Notes: a model not told the origin generated them from the sequence alone. DNA of 15,541 bases from Pseudomonadota bacterium (GCA_026710525.1 JAPOQT010000052.1:1-15541), one strand, 5' to 3'; numbered from the stretch's first letter, positions 6,621 to 13,477 are shown. Numbers and translations: made by a program.

Positions 6621-6842
6621 ATGGACTCGAGAGAGTTAGCAGACTGTAAAAAAAAAATGATCCAAAGAACGCAGCCATCCAAAGAATATCGGAAGACTCT
6701 CCATACGCCAGAGCTAAATACCAGTAGCATCAATAGACTTGCAAGGTTAGGTCACTTGACACTCAAAGACGATTCCAGTGTGTTCCTTAATCGAGAATTT
6801 ATGCCGTCTTTTTCAAAGATCGATCATCTTATTCTCAGGTGA
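6621..6842 (+). CDS. Doubtful small ORF in a gene-poor stretch
   Basis: A 73-codon open frame with a charged, undistinguished product (MDSRELADCKKKMIQRTQPS...) and no ribosome binding site upstream of its ATG. It contains an A10 run (6648-6657) encoding lysines. It ends 26 nt before the stop of the convergent Cys-rich gene. No family is recognised. The flanking 6551-6620 and 6843-6868 hold nothing I can name. It may be noncoding or a decayed remnant; I list it because it is the only open frame of any length here. Confidence 0.2.
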   Translation: MDSRELADCKKKMIQRTQPSKEYRKTLHTPELNTSSINRLARLGHLTLKDDSSVFLNREFMPSFSKIDHLILR

Positions 6843-6868
6843 ACCTCTTTATCATTTTGGCATAGACT

Positions 6869-7249
6869 CTACAACATATCCATGTCGTTCAAAGAATTGC
6901 TTGAGAACTGATCCGAATATTGAATATTTTTCGTTGGTACGGCATTGTTCTTCAGGGAACCACTCTTAAATGTCTCTTGGTAAGTTGGACAGTCAAAGTA
7001 GTGAAAGGTGTCTGTAAAGGGGAGTTGATCACAGCTCACGGAGTCATCGTTGTTTTCTATTTTAGCAACAGTTTGATGGCGACGATTTTTTTTGACTGGG
7101 GGTGGCTTACTTCCTCGTGAGTTTTTTATGTTCTTCGAGCCAGCAGCACGTCTAAGTAGAAGCCCGCACTGGTCTCTGAACTCCATTTGTTGGGTCTTAC
7201 GATTAAATGTACTGTGACGAACGTAGTGAGGACAACGGCCAGAACCCAT
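6869..7249 (-). CDS. Small Cys-rich protein with two CPxY motifs, unknown function
   Basis: 126 residues, with a strong GAGGAG site about 8 nt upstream of the ATG, which makes this a convincing gene. The N-terminal block has C6-P-H-Y9 with H8 and H12 and then C28 (QCGLLLRRA). A very basic, low-complexity linker (about 37-60, rich in K/R/S/P) follows. The C-terminal block has C73 and H83-Y-F-D-C87-P-T-Y90. Four cysteines plus histidines in two pairs suggest a zinc site or disulfides; there is no signal peptide, so zinc is likelier. The duplicated CPxY and the linker suggest nucleic-acid or protein binding, but this is inference. I do not recognise the family. The Ser/Asn/Asp-rich tail looks disordered. 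It lies between the interrupted protease and the possible small gene at 7477, all in the accessory-looking stretch. Confidence 0.7.
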   Translation of the reverse strand: MGSGRCPHYVRHSTFNRKTQQMEFRDQCGLLLRRAAGSKNIKNSRGSKPPPVKKNRRHQTVAKIENNDDSVSCDQLPFTDTFHYFDCPTYQETFKSGSLKNNAVPTKNIQYSDQFSSNSLNDMDML

Positions 7250-7389
7250 ATTGAGATCTCCTCGTTGGATAACGTGTATAAAAGTTAGTAATAGTCACGA
7301 TAAACGGTCTTTCCCTCGTAGCCAGCCATCCAAGGTGGTAGCAATGATAGTTACTCCTTATTTAACTAACTCGAACAAAAACGAATGAC

Positions 7390-7428
7390 AAAAAAACACC
7401 ATGGCATACGCCAAAATCATAATGCCAT
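7390..7428 (-). terminator. Terminator-like hairpin on the minus strand
   Basis: Inverted repeat ATGGCAT (7401-7407) / ATGCCAT (7422-7428) with a 14-nt loop. Read on the minus strand it is followed 4 nt later by T7 (A7 on plus, 7390-7396). On the plus strand a T8 (7441-7448) follows 12 nt after it, so it could work both ways. The stem has only 3 GC pairs, so it would be weak. It lies 48 nt downstream of the possible 33-codon gene at 7477-7578 and upstream of the Cys-rich gene. Confidence 0.35.
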
Positions 7429-7476
7429 ATTGTAGGTAAGTTTTTTTTGATATTCAAGTGGTATTACAGACGTTTT

Positions 7477-7578
7477 TCATAGCAAGTGAATAATAGTAAC
7501 TTTCGTCATTAGGTCTTGGGTTAAATAAACTCTGTGTGTTCGTTGATCGATCCTTGGCAAAGATCTCTGTTCTCTCAT
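7477..7578 (-). CDS. Possible 33-residue small protein
   Basis: ATG 7578 is preceded on the minus strand by TTAAGGA with a 5-nt spacer, a good ribosome binding site. The product MREQRSLPRIDQRTHRVYLT... is basic in its first half and ends TIIHLL. An AT-rich, TATAAAAT-like stretch about 30 nt upstream could be a -10 element, and a terminator-like hairpin lies downstream at 7390-7428, so a self-contained unit of about 200 nt is possible. No homology is recognised; at this length chance is a real alternative. The remaining gene-free sequence between 7250 and 7700 shows nothing else. Confidence 0.25.
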   Translation of the reverse strand: MREQRSLPRIDQRTHRVYLTQDLMTKVTIIHLL

Positions 7579-7700
7579 CGCCGTCCTTAACTTCTTAGTA
7601 ATATTAGATTTTATATTTTTTACCGATAACTAATCACCTTCGTGTCGATAGGTGCGGCACAGGCAGGTCGTAGACGTTGTTTTAATGGAAGGAATATATA

Positions 7701-8384
7701 ATGAAGAAAAACCTTAAAAAGGCCGCTTATGGCCCTGAAATTGGCAAATTACTAGAGAAGGAAGTTAAAGCAAGGGTGTTGTCTCCTCAGCTACTTCTTC
7801 CACAGGAGAAAGTCGAGGAGCTCAAACGATATTGTGAATCCAAAGAAGAGCAACCTTATGTTGTTCGAGACAGCGCGATACATAATGAGTCAATTTATGA
7901 AACCCTATATAGTGAAAGAGAAGATAGACCCGACTTCTCTCAGGTGCCAGAATTGGATCTGCTCATTGATCAATCAGCCAAATTCTGTCAGTCAATCTGG
8001 GGTGACGTTACTATGAGGAACTTTGATTTTGAATTACCCAAAAAACCTCACACAGGTAAGAAGTTATTTGCTGATGTTGTATTGGATAACCAAATGATCT
8101 TTGAGATGAAATATAGCTCAAATTATCAGGAGAGAGCAGAAATACAACAAAATGAGATTAGTCAAATAACACAGCTTGCTTATGAAATAGGCTCCGAGGG
8201 TTTTGGCATGCTCTATTATAACCTGCCTAGGGTATCAAACATGGCCCCGAGGATCTACTTCTTTTGTACGCAAAAGTTTTGGGATTGTGTGAAGGATAAC
8301 ATTTATCGTCCTGTTATTCGAATAGTCGTTAGAATTGTGTCTGTTGTCGATGAGGATGGCAACGATCTGCTGATGGCTTCTTAG
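7701..8384 (+). CDS. Uncharacterised protein with PD-(D/E)XK-like nuclease signature
   Basis: 227 residues with a GGAAGGA ribosome binding site about 7 nt before the ATG. I recognise no named family. The C-terminal half contains F-A-D125-VVLDNQMIF-E135-M-K137-YS, in which strand-borne D, E and K residues are spaced as in PD-(D/E)XK nuclease folds. A helix with Q155-ITQLAYEIG follows, similar to the helix after the core motif in many such proteins, then alternating hydrophobic strands (FGMLYYNL, RIYFFC, VIRIVVRIVSVV). The N-terminal 90 residues are helical and highly charged, and might bind a partner or DNA. No signal peptide. It is flanked by long noncoding sequence on both sides and has no methyltransferase partner, so a classical restriction system is not indicated. 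The fold call is inference from one motif. Confidence 0.65.
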   Translation: MKKNLKKAAYGPEIGKLLEKEVKARVLSPQLLLPQEKVEELKRYCESKEEQPYVVRDSAIHNESIYETLYSEREDRPDFSQVPELDLLIDQSAKFCQSIWGDVTMRNFDFELPKKPHTGKKLFADVVLDNQMIFEMKYSSNYQERAEIQQNEISQITQLAYEIGSEGFGMLYYNLPRVSNMAPRIYFFCTQKFWDCVKDNIYRPVIRIVVRIVSVVDEDGNDLLMAS

Positions 8385-8412
8385 TTCATCAGCGCCCAAC
8401 ATATATTTTTTT
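8369..8412 (+). terminator. Weak terminator-like hairpin overlapping the stop of the preceding gene
   Basis: GCTGATG (8369-8375) pairs with CATCAGC (8387-8393) across an 11-nt loop spanning the TAG stop. T7 follows at 8406-8412, 12 nt beyond the stem, farther than usual. A second GCTGATG at 8435-8441 could pair with the same CATCAGC instead. Confidence 0.3.
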
Positions 8413-8594
8413 ACCTGTCATGTTAAAACGAGGTGCTGATGGTAATGATATCTCTCTATCTGGACAGGGTTATTTACTGGCAAAAGATCTCTCATCCTTG
8501 ACACTCACATGGTCATGATAGCTAATGTGTCGTATGGGAGTAGTAACCAAAATAGCAAATATTCTCAGCTTTCATAATAGCCTGTGAATAGCCG

Positions 8595-8705
8595 ATGGCG
8601 GCGATATCACCCTCGGGCACTATCATCAATTATTTATCATTTCTGTTGATTTTTGTGGTTATCATATTTTTTAATATATGGGCGCTACTCACTAACCAGG
8701 GTTAA
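8595..8705 (+). CDS. Possible 36-residue single-span membrane protein
   Basis: ATG 8595 to TAA 8703-8705 encodes MAAISPSGTI followed by a hydrophobic run of about 20 residues (INYLSFLLIFVVIIFF) ending TNQG. It would be a one-helix membrane peptide. No convincing ribosome binding site precedes it, and T-rich DNA often yields hydrophobic frames by chance. It lies in the 424-bp gene-free stretch before folC; sequence from 8413 to 8594 shows nothing else I can support. Confidence 0.2.
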   Translation: MAAISPSGTIINYLSFLLIFVVIIFFNIWALLTNQG

Positions 8706-8734
8706 CATTAACTTCCGTGTTGGAATCGGGAGTT

Positions 8735-8785
8735 ATGATGGTTTTCATTATGTTACTGTTAATCACGATTTTGATTTTGATGTGA
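8735..8785 (+). CDS. Possible 16-residue hydrophobic leader peptide upstream of folC
   Basis: MMVFIMLLLITILILM encoded from ATG 8735 (or 8738), with GGGAG 2-5 nt upstream, ending in TGA 23 nt before the folC start. It could be a regulatory upstream ORF or a tiny membrane peptide, or chance in a T-rich leader. No promoter could be assigned confidently for folC. Confidence 0.2.
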   Translation: MMVFIMLLLITILILM

Positions 8786-8808
8786 GTAAGCCGTAGGAGC
8801 AAACCAAG

Positions 8809-10146
8809 ATGACACGTCCTGCCAGTGATGAACTTATTCGAGCTGCGTCTTACCTTAAATCGCAACCATATAAGCAAAGGGATGGTTACTCCCTCGTGGC
8901 GATGAAGCAAGGGTATGAGTGTGTGGGTTCTCCCTTAAGCTCAACAACAAGCGTGTTAGTCGGTGGCACTAATGGTAAAGGAACAACTGCCGGCATGCTT
9001 TATATGCTACTCAGAGAGCTCGGTTACAAGGTTGGGCTTTATAGCTCCCCTCATCTAGAGAGTTTGGCTGAAAGATGTGAGATTTCATCCCATAAAATTG
9101 TTGAAGCTGATTTGTTTAACATGGTGCTTTATCTAGAACGTACCATAGATCAGCCGCTATTTCATCAACTATCATCTTTTGAATTAATGACTCTGTCGAG
9201 TTTCTGTCTCATGGCTGAGCATAACGTCGATGTGGCAATAGTAGAGGTTGGTATGGGCGGTGAATTTGATGCTACCAATGTCTTACAGCCAACTGTGTCA
9301 GTGATTACATCGATCGGCCTTGATCACACGCAACAACTTGGTAACACGATCATAGAGATTGCCCAAACAAAATCAGGCATTCGTCGATGTGGTATGCCAT
9401 TAGTATTAGGAGTTAGAGCGCACTTTGAACCTGAACTGAAGGTTTTTTGGCGATCCTTAAAGCATAATCCTTTATATCTGGTATGTCAGGAGCAGATTCA
9501 CTCTGGATCATATCCCGGCTGGTTACCCAGTCGCCATGGCCTGGTGTCGTCAGTCATCAAAGAAAATTATCATTTAGCCCAGAAAGTGATTCAGGTCCTC
9601 TCTGGCCTCCCAGGTGTATTAGATGCTAAAAATAATACGCTAACCTGTGATCACACACAAAGAGTTTGTCATAGTTTACCGAATGTGTTGCGCGGAAGAG
9701 GTCAGTGGCTCACAGTAGATCAGTATACATTTTATCTCGACACAGCCCATAATTATCAAGCCCTAACCGCAGCTATTTCTTGGTTTCAAAGTAATTTAAC
9801 CTCTGATCATGACAACACACTAGAAAAAAGTGTGGCATGTCTAGGTTTATTACAAGATAAAGAGCCCCAAACAATACTGAGTTATGCGACATCAAAGTTT
9901 GATCGTATTTTTTTGTTTCAAAGTCTTCAACCACGAGCTTATCGCCCTCCTTTCGTTAACGTTAATGACGATCATCACTCCCAACATCTAACCTACAACT
10001 GGTCTGAGAGCTTTTCTGAGGCAATGAACTTATGCTTAAATCACATGGCAGAACACAAGATTAGCGCTTGTTTTGTGGGCGGTTCTTTTAATACAGTGGC
10101 TCTTTTTATAAAGTATATCCGGAAACGATGGCAAGTGAATGTCTAA
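8809..10146 (+). CDS. folC: Bifunctional dihydrofolate synthase / folylpolyglutamate synthase
   Basis: A 445-residue Mur-ligase-family cytoplasmic enzyme that adds glutamate to dihydropteroate and then to tetrahydrofolates with ATP. Seen in order: P-loop GGTNGKGTT (52-60), YSSPHLESLAERCEI (78-92), EVGMGGEFDATNVL (146-159), SIGLDHTQQLG (168-178), TKSGI (187-191) whose Lys is the usually carbamylated residue, GRGQWL (296-301), and D311-T-A-H-N315 of the C-terminal Rossmann-like domain, where most relatives have DGAHN. Length is normal. A GGAG sits about 10 nt before the ATG. It stands alone, with no other folate gene nearby. The assignment is firm; dual activity is assumed from the usual bacterial case of a single FolC. 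Confidence 0.95.
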   Translation: MTRPASDELIRAASYLKSQPYKQRDGYSLVAMKQGYECVGSPLSSTTSVLVGGTNGKGTTAGMLYMLLRELGYKVGLYSSPHLESLAERCEISSHKIVEADLFNMVLYLERTIDQPLFHQLSSFELMTLSSFCLMAEHNVDVAIVEVGMGGEFDATNVLQPTVSVITSIGLDHTQQLGNTIIEIAQTKSGIRRCGMPLVLGVRAHFEPELKVFWRSLKHNPLYLVCQEQIHSGSYPGWLPSRHGLVSSVIKENYHLAQKVIQVLSGLPGVLDAKNNTLTCDHTQRVCHSLPNVLRGRGQWLTVDQYTFYLDTAHNYQALTAAISWFQSNLTSDHDNTLEKSVACLGLLQDKEPQTILSYATSKFDRIFLFQSLQPRAYRPPFVNVNDDHHSQHLTYNWSESFSEAMNLCLNHMAEHKISACFVGGSFNTVALFIKYIRKRWQVNV

Positions 10147-10227
10147 CTATGAAATCACAGAACCTACGTTCCAGCCAGGAGGTGACTATTTCTGTATTTG
10201 TGTGTTTTAGGTTGGCTAATCTTGTCT

Positions 10228-10259
10228 AGAAAGAAATCTCAAACATCGGCTGTCTTTCT
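10228..10259 (+). terminator. Possible weak hairpin downstream of folC
   Basis: AGAAAGA (10228-10234) and TCTTTCT (10253-10259) form a 7-bp AT-rich stem with an 18-nt loop. There is no long T run after it, so termination is doubtful. It is the only 3'-end structure I find between folC and the YceI promoter. Confidence 0.2.
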
Positions 10260-10374
10260 TAATGATTTAAAAGAGGGAAAGCCTTGTATGTTAGGTTTTA
10301 AGAAGATGATTATGACACTGAATAGATGAGATCAGAATGTTCAATAGAGGTATGAGTAAAATATGTTGCTTTAG

Positions 10375-10400
10375 ATGAGATCTCATGACTATGTTACAAT
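10375..10400 (+). promoter_or_regulatory. Extended -10 promoter with an adjoining 12-bp perfect palindrome upstream of the YceI gene
   Basis: TGTTACAAT (10392-10400) is an extended -10 element. Immediately upstream, in the place of the spacer and -35, is the perfect palindrome ATGAGATCTCAT (10375-10386). GATGAGATC occurs once more at 10325-10333, 49 bp earlier. This arrangement suggests a regulated promoter. The leader (about 10407-10478) can form TGCGA/TCGCA (10422-10436) or GCAT/ATGC (10434-10448) followed by T7 (10449-10455), which overlap and exclude each other. Confidence 0.4.
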
Positions 10401-10478
10401 GTTTTGAGTTTATCTGAGTGGTGCGATGGGTTCGCATGGTGATAATGCTTTTTTTAACTTTAGGTGAGGTCAATGAGT

Positions 10479-11186
10479 ATGAATGGTTTAGTAAAGTGGT
10501 CATTTGGAAGATGGGTTGCTTCGATAGCACTTATGATGGTTGTGATGTTCTCCGGGACTCTGTTGCAAGCTGAGGATGATAAATCAGCAAAAGACAGCAA
10601 AGAGATGATGAAAAAAGATACGAAAGATAAGTCTGCTACCATGAAAATGGCAGAGACGAAGTATGTGATGGATAACATGAAATCAAAAGCTTATTGGTTA
10701 GGCAGTAAGTTCGTTGGCAGCTCTCATAACGGTTACGTATCAGTGAAGAGTGGTTACGTGCTCTATCATAATGATATGCCCCATTCAGCTCAGGTTGTGA
10801 TGGATATGAATTCAATCACCAACACTGACATGAAGGGAGAAGATGCGCAAAAGATCGTGAAGCATCTAAAAAATGATGATTTCTTTGATGTGCCGAATCA
10901 TCCCACCGCAACCCTTATGGTAAAAAAATTCACCAAAGCTGAGGGCACAACCTATAATGTTTCAGGTGATATGACAATCCGAGGTGTGACGAAGCCGGTG
11001 ACTTTTACTTGTGATCTGGTAAAAAAAGATCAAATGGTTACCGGTAAAGGCAAGTTTACTTTTGATCGAACTGAGTTCAACGTTAAATACAACTCTAAAA
11101 AGTTATCTCCACAGTTATTAGGAGACAAGGTTATCAAAGACGAGGTCGATATGACCTTTGATTTTGTTGCCTCTCTGACAAAATAA
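10479..11186 (+). CDS. Periplasmic YceI-family protein
   Basis: YceI proteins are lipocalin-like beta-barrels in the periplasm; some bind polyisoprenoids, and physiological roles vary. Seen: a signal peptide (MNGLVKWSFGRW, hydrophobic core, cut after LLQA), a Lys/Asp-rich linker, then SSHNGYVSVKSGYVLY, MDMNSI, the family motif HLKNDDFFDVPNHPTATLMV, and GDMTIRGVTKPVTF. I place the start at ATG 10479 because GAGGT ends 8 nt before it; ATG 10473 or GTG 10464 in the same frame would add two or five residues. At 235 residues it is longer than the usual 180-200 because of the charged linker after the signal peptide. It has its own probable promoter. It is convergent with the kinase gene, with only 25 bp between and no clear terminator. 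Confidence 0.9.
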   Translation: MNGLVKWSFGRWVASIALMMVVMFSGTLLQAEDDKSAKDSKEMMKKDTKDKSATMKMAETKYVMDNMKSKAYWLGSKFVGSSHNGYVSVKSGYVLYHNDMPHSAQVVMDMNSITNTDMKGEDAQKIVKHLKNDDFFDVPNHPTATLMVKKFTKAEGTTYNVSGDMTIRGVTKPVTFTCDLVKKDQMVTGKGKFTFDRTEFNVKYNSKKLSPQLLGDKVIKDEVDMTFDFVASLTK

Positions 11187-11211
11187 TACTGACGCCAATA
11201 TCAACAAAACA

Positions 11212-13170
11212 CTAGTAGACGTTTTGGCACACTTCTTTATCGATGAAAACCGTGTATTTTAAGATCCGATTTTTTTCCCGTGAAGTGGTGACATGACATT
11301 GAAAGTGTTTTGTTTTGGCTTGAAAATGTATTTGATAAGATTTGTTATGTAGTAGGTGACTTACTTTTACGGGTATTTTCCTCGTGATTCTACCACTAAA
11401 AAGATTGTTTTCGAAATTAAACTTCACTGAGCTTATGACGCTTTGAGGGTGAATATGTAAAACAATCGAAGTCATTTTTTGCTTTCTTTTTAAGGCGATG
11501 GTAATACTTTGGTCGTTGCTACCGAGTTCATCGGGAGAGAACTCATAGGTTCTCGGATGAAAACCTTCTCTTGAGAACACCATGGTATTGTTGCTTGATA
11601 ATATCTGATCAGCAGATACAACGAGGGGTGAGGCTGTGTGTCCTTTACCAATAGCTTTACCGTTGAGTGAGACTTTGAGATGTCTGGGGATGGTATTTAC
11701 CGTCAGATCTCCGATACTGTTTTCACTACTTTGAGATGTGCCATAAAAGAGCACGCCGACAACAAGTACTACAACGACCACAGCAGCAACAACTGATAGT
11801 AGGGTTTTTGTTTGTTGCTGCTTTTTTTCCGCACCTAATTTTTGATAAGCCTTCATCATATCTTCTTGGGCATATGGTGATATTCCGTGGTTATTCTTTT
11901 GAGATTTGATCTTTTTTACTGATGTCGTGAGACGAGGCGTCGTCGATCGATTGAGATCAAAATCATCGCGAACAGCCAATGGCTTGCTCTTACCAAGCTT
12001 GAGAGCTATGTTTTCAGCCGACTCAATGGGTGAATCAGGAATAATAAAAGCATTGTTGAAACGCTTGTCATCAGGAACAGCTGAGGAATCAAATTGTTTG
12101 ACGAACTTCCGAGATTTAGGTAGTGCTTGTCTTGGTTTTGCCGGGGCTGGTTGCTCACGTTTTTGGTTTTTCTGATGATCCTCATAGGCCAGGTTGAGAA
12201 GATTTTTGGTTTTTTTGTGTTTTTCAGGAAGTAATGTTTTGACAAATTTAGCTAACTTTTCCGTTGGGTTAATTTGTTGGTAGTTTTTCTTTAAATATTG
12301 ATCTATCGCCGTGGCAAATTCTTGACAGTCATGATAGCGCTCGTTAATATTTTTTGAGAGGGCTTTAAGTATGATCTTTGCGAGCTCGTCGTCAACCTCT
12401 TGATTTAAATTTTGAATGTTTTTACGGATCTCGCACTTCTTAACCAGCTCAATAGTCTCCATTTCATTAGCTCCTTGGAAGAGCTTTTGAATAGCGAGTG
12501 CTTCCCAAAATATAATACCCAGAGCGAATAAATCAGTGCGATGATCGATTGGTTTCATGGTCACCTGTTCTGGCGACATATATGAAAATTTTCCTTTGAT
12601 GACCCCAGATTTTGTGACGTTTTGTTTTCTTTTTCTATCAGCAACACCAAAATCGATGATTTTTACCTGACCATGAAATGAAATAAGAATATTTTGTGGT
12701 GAGATATCTCGATGAATAATCTTCAACACTCGACCTTTTTTATCAGTGATTTTATGAACATAATCGAGACCTTTAGCTATTGCTGAGATGATATAACAAA
12801 CAATAGGAATAGGTATTTTGATTTTTTGGTTTTCACAGGCCTGAAAAATATGGCGAATATCAACACTGGGAATAAATTCCATCACCATCGAAATGGTGTC
12901 ATCGATGGTGATGATTTCTTTCACCGTAATCAGATTCTCGTGACAAAACATAGATAGAGTATTAAACTCATCTTCAAACATTTGCACGTAATCCTGCTCG
13001 TCAGAGTATTCGGGCAAGATCTTTTTAATGCACCAAATCTTAGGCTGTTTGGAATTTGATTTTTCAATGGCCAGATAAATCTCTGCCATGCCACCTAAGG
13101 CTATTCTTTTGATTAGCTTATAATTCATCATATCTCTAATGATGGGAGAAAAATAAGATATGAGCCACAT
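11212..13170 (-). CDS. Receptor-like Ser/Thr protein kinase with C-terminal PEGA-like domain
   Basis: Hanks-type kinase at 17-295: glycine loop ALGGMAEIYLA (24-34), ATP-binding lysine in CIKK (K49), H153-R-D155-ISPQN160 catalytic loop, D173-F-G and SPEQ (199-202). All residues for activity are present. A disordered, Lys/Pro-rich segment (about 320-450) leads to a Val-rich transmembrane helix (about 456-476), then a PEGA-like domain (GDLTVNTIPRHLKVSLNGK) and a basic C-terminal region ending in KEVCQNVY. Topology puts the kinase in the cytoplasm and the PEGA part in the periplasm, so it probably senses an envelope signal. HRDISPQN and GGMAE are typical of myxobacterial and Bdellovibrio-type kinases. 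ATG 13170 has no ribosome binding site; ATG 13131 or 13128 (MMNYKL, after TTAGAGAT) would start nearer the domain and is at least as likely. Numbers here count from 13170. No phosphatase gene is adjacent. Confidence 0.93.
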   Translation of the reverse strand: MWLISYFSPIIRDMMNYKLIKRIALGGMAEIYLAIEKSNSKQPKIWCIKKILPEYSDEQDYVQMFEDEFNTLSMFCHENLITVKEIITIDDTISMVMEFIPSVDIRHIFQACENQKIKIPIPIVCYIISAIAKGLDYVHKITDKKGRVLKIIHRDISPQNILISFHGQVKIIDFGVADRKRKQNVTKSGVIKGKFSYMSPEQVTMKPIDHRTDLFALGIIFWEALAIQKLFQGANEMETIELVKKCEIRKNIQNLNQEVDDELAKIILKALSKNINERYHDCQEFATAIDQYLKKNYQQINPTEKLAKFVKTLLPEKHKKTKNLLNLAYEDHQKNQKREQPAPAKPRQALPKSRKFVKQFDSSAVPDDKRFNNAFIIPDSPIESAENIALKLGKSKPLAVRDDFDLNRSTTPRLTTSVKKIKSQKNNHGISPYAQEDMMKAYQKLGAEKKQQQTKTLLSVVAAVVVVVLVVGVLFYGTSQSSENSIGDLTVNTIPRHLKVSLNGKAIGKGHTASPLVVSADQILSSNNTMVFSREGFHPRTYEFSPDELGSNDQSITIALKRKQKMTSIVLHIHPQSVISSVKFNFENNLFSGRITRKIPVKVSHLLHNKSYQIHFQAKTKHFQCHVTTSREKNRILKYTVFIDKEVCQNVY

Positions 13171-13202
13171 CCGGTCACTTGTCGTCTTTTTTCAGCACAA
13201 TT

Positions 13203-13225
13203 TGAGATTATTTAATCATATCTCA
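13203..13225. promoter_or_regulatory. Inverted repeat TGAGAT-N11-ATCTCA in the kinase/E1 divergent space
   Basis: Six-base arms around an AT-rich 11-bp centre, 33 bp upstream of the longer kinase start. The half-site TGAGA/TCTCA is the same as in the palindrome upstream of the YceI gene (10376-10385). It may be an operator for the kinase gene; a clear -10/-35 pair on the minus strand was not found. Confidence 0.25.
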
Positions 13226-13348
13226 CTGTCTTGATAGTCATGTGTGTTTGTGTTGTGTTTTTTCGGAGATGAATATGACAAAAAATGGCAACATAACAGC
13301 TGTGATGGTGGCATTTAAAGAGTGAACAGACTTTGAGATAAAAGACTG

Positions 13349-13377
13349 AAGACAAAATTGTTTTCGTAGCGTATAAT
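13349..13377 (+). promoter_or_regulatory. Probable sigma-70-type promoter of the E1 dehydrogenase gene
   Basis: TATAAT (13372-13377) with AAGACA (13349-13354) exactly 17 bp upstream, four of six matching TTGACA. This predicts a leader of about 95 nt before ATG 13478. It is the best promoter match in the window. No riboswitch fold was recognised in the leader. Confidence 0.6.
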
Positions 13378-13477
13378 AACAACCTTGTATTGTTGTGTCG
13401 CAAAGTATCAATAATTTTCCCTGTCTTTTAAATTTTTGATCACTGACCACCCACCGCCTGAGCATAAGGATATTAGT

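Noticed and set aside
7555..8492. Near-identical TGGCAAAGATCTCT (7555-7568) and TGGCAAAAGATCTCT (8478-8492) flanking the nuclease-like gene
   Set aside because: Only about 15 bases with an indel, in AT-rich sequence, and no mobile-element feature; likely chance, though a target-site relic cannot be excluded.
8420..8518. 32-codon ORF (MLKRGADGNDISLS...) after the nuclease-like gene
   Set aside because: No ribosome binding site and no family; the likeness of GADGND to DEDGND in the upstream gene is too short to prove duplication.
10291..10678. Minus-strand frames covering the YceI leader and signal-peptide region
   Set aside because: They are antisense to the signal peptide and promoter of a clear gene and have no ribosome binding site.
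11906..12245. Frames within the kinase gene, on both strands
   Set aside because: They lie inside the disordered Lys/Pro-rich part of the kinase, whose frame is continuous and well supported.
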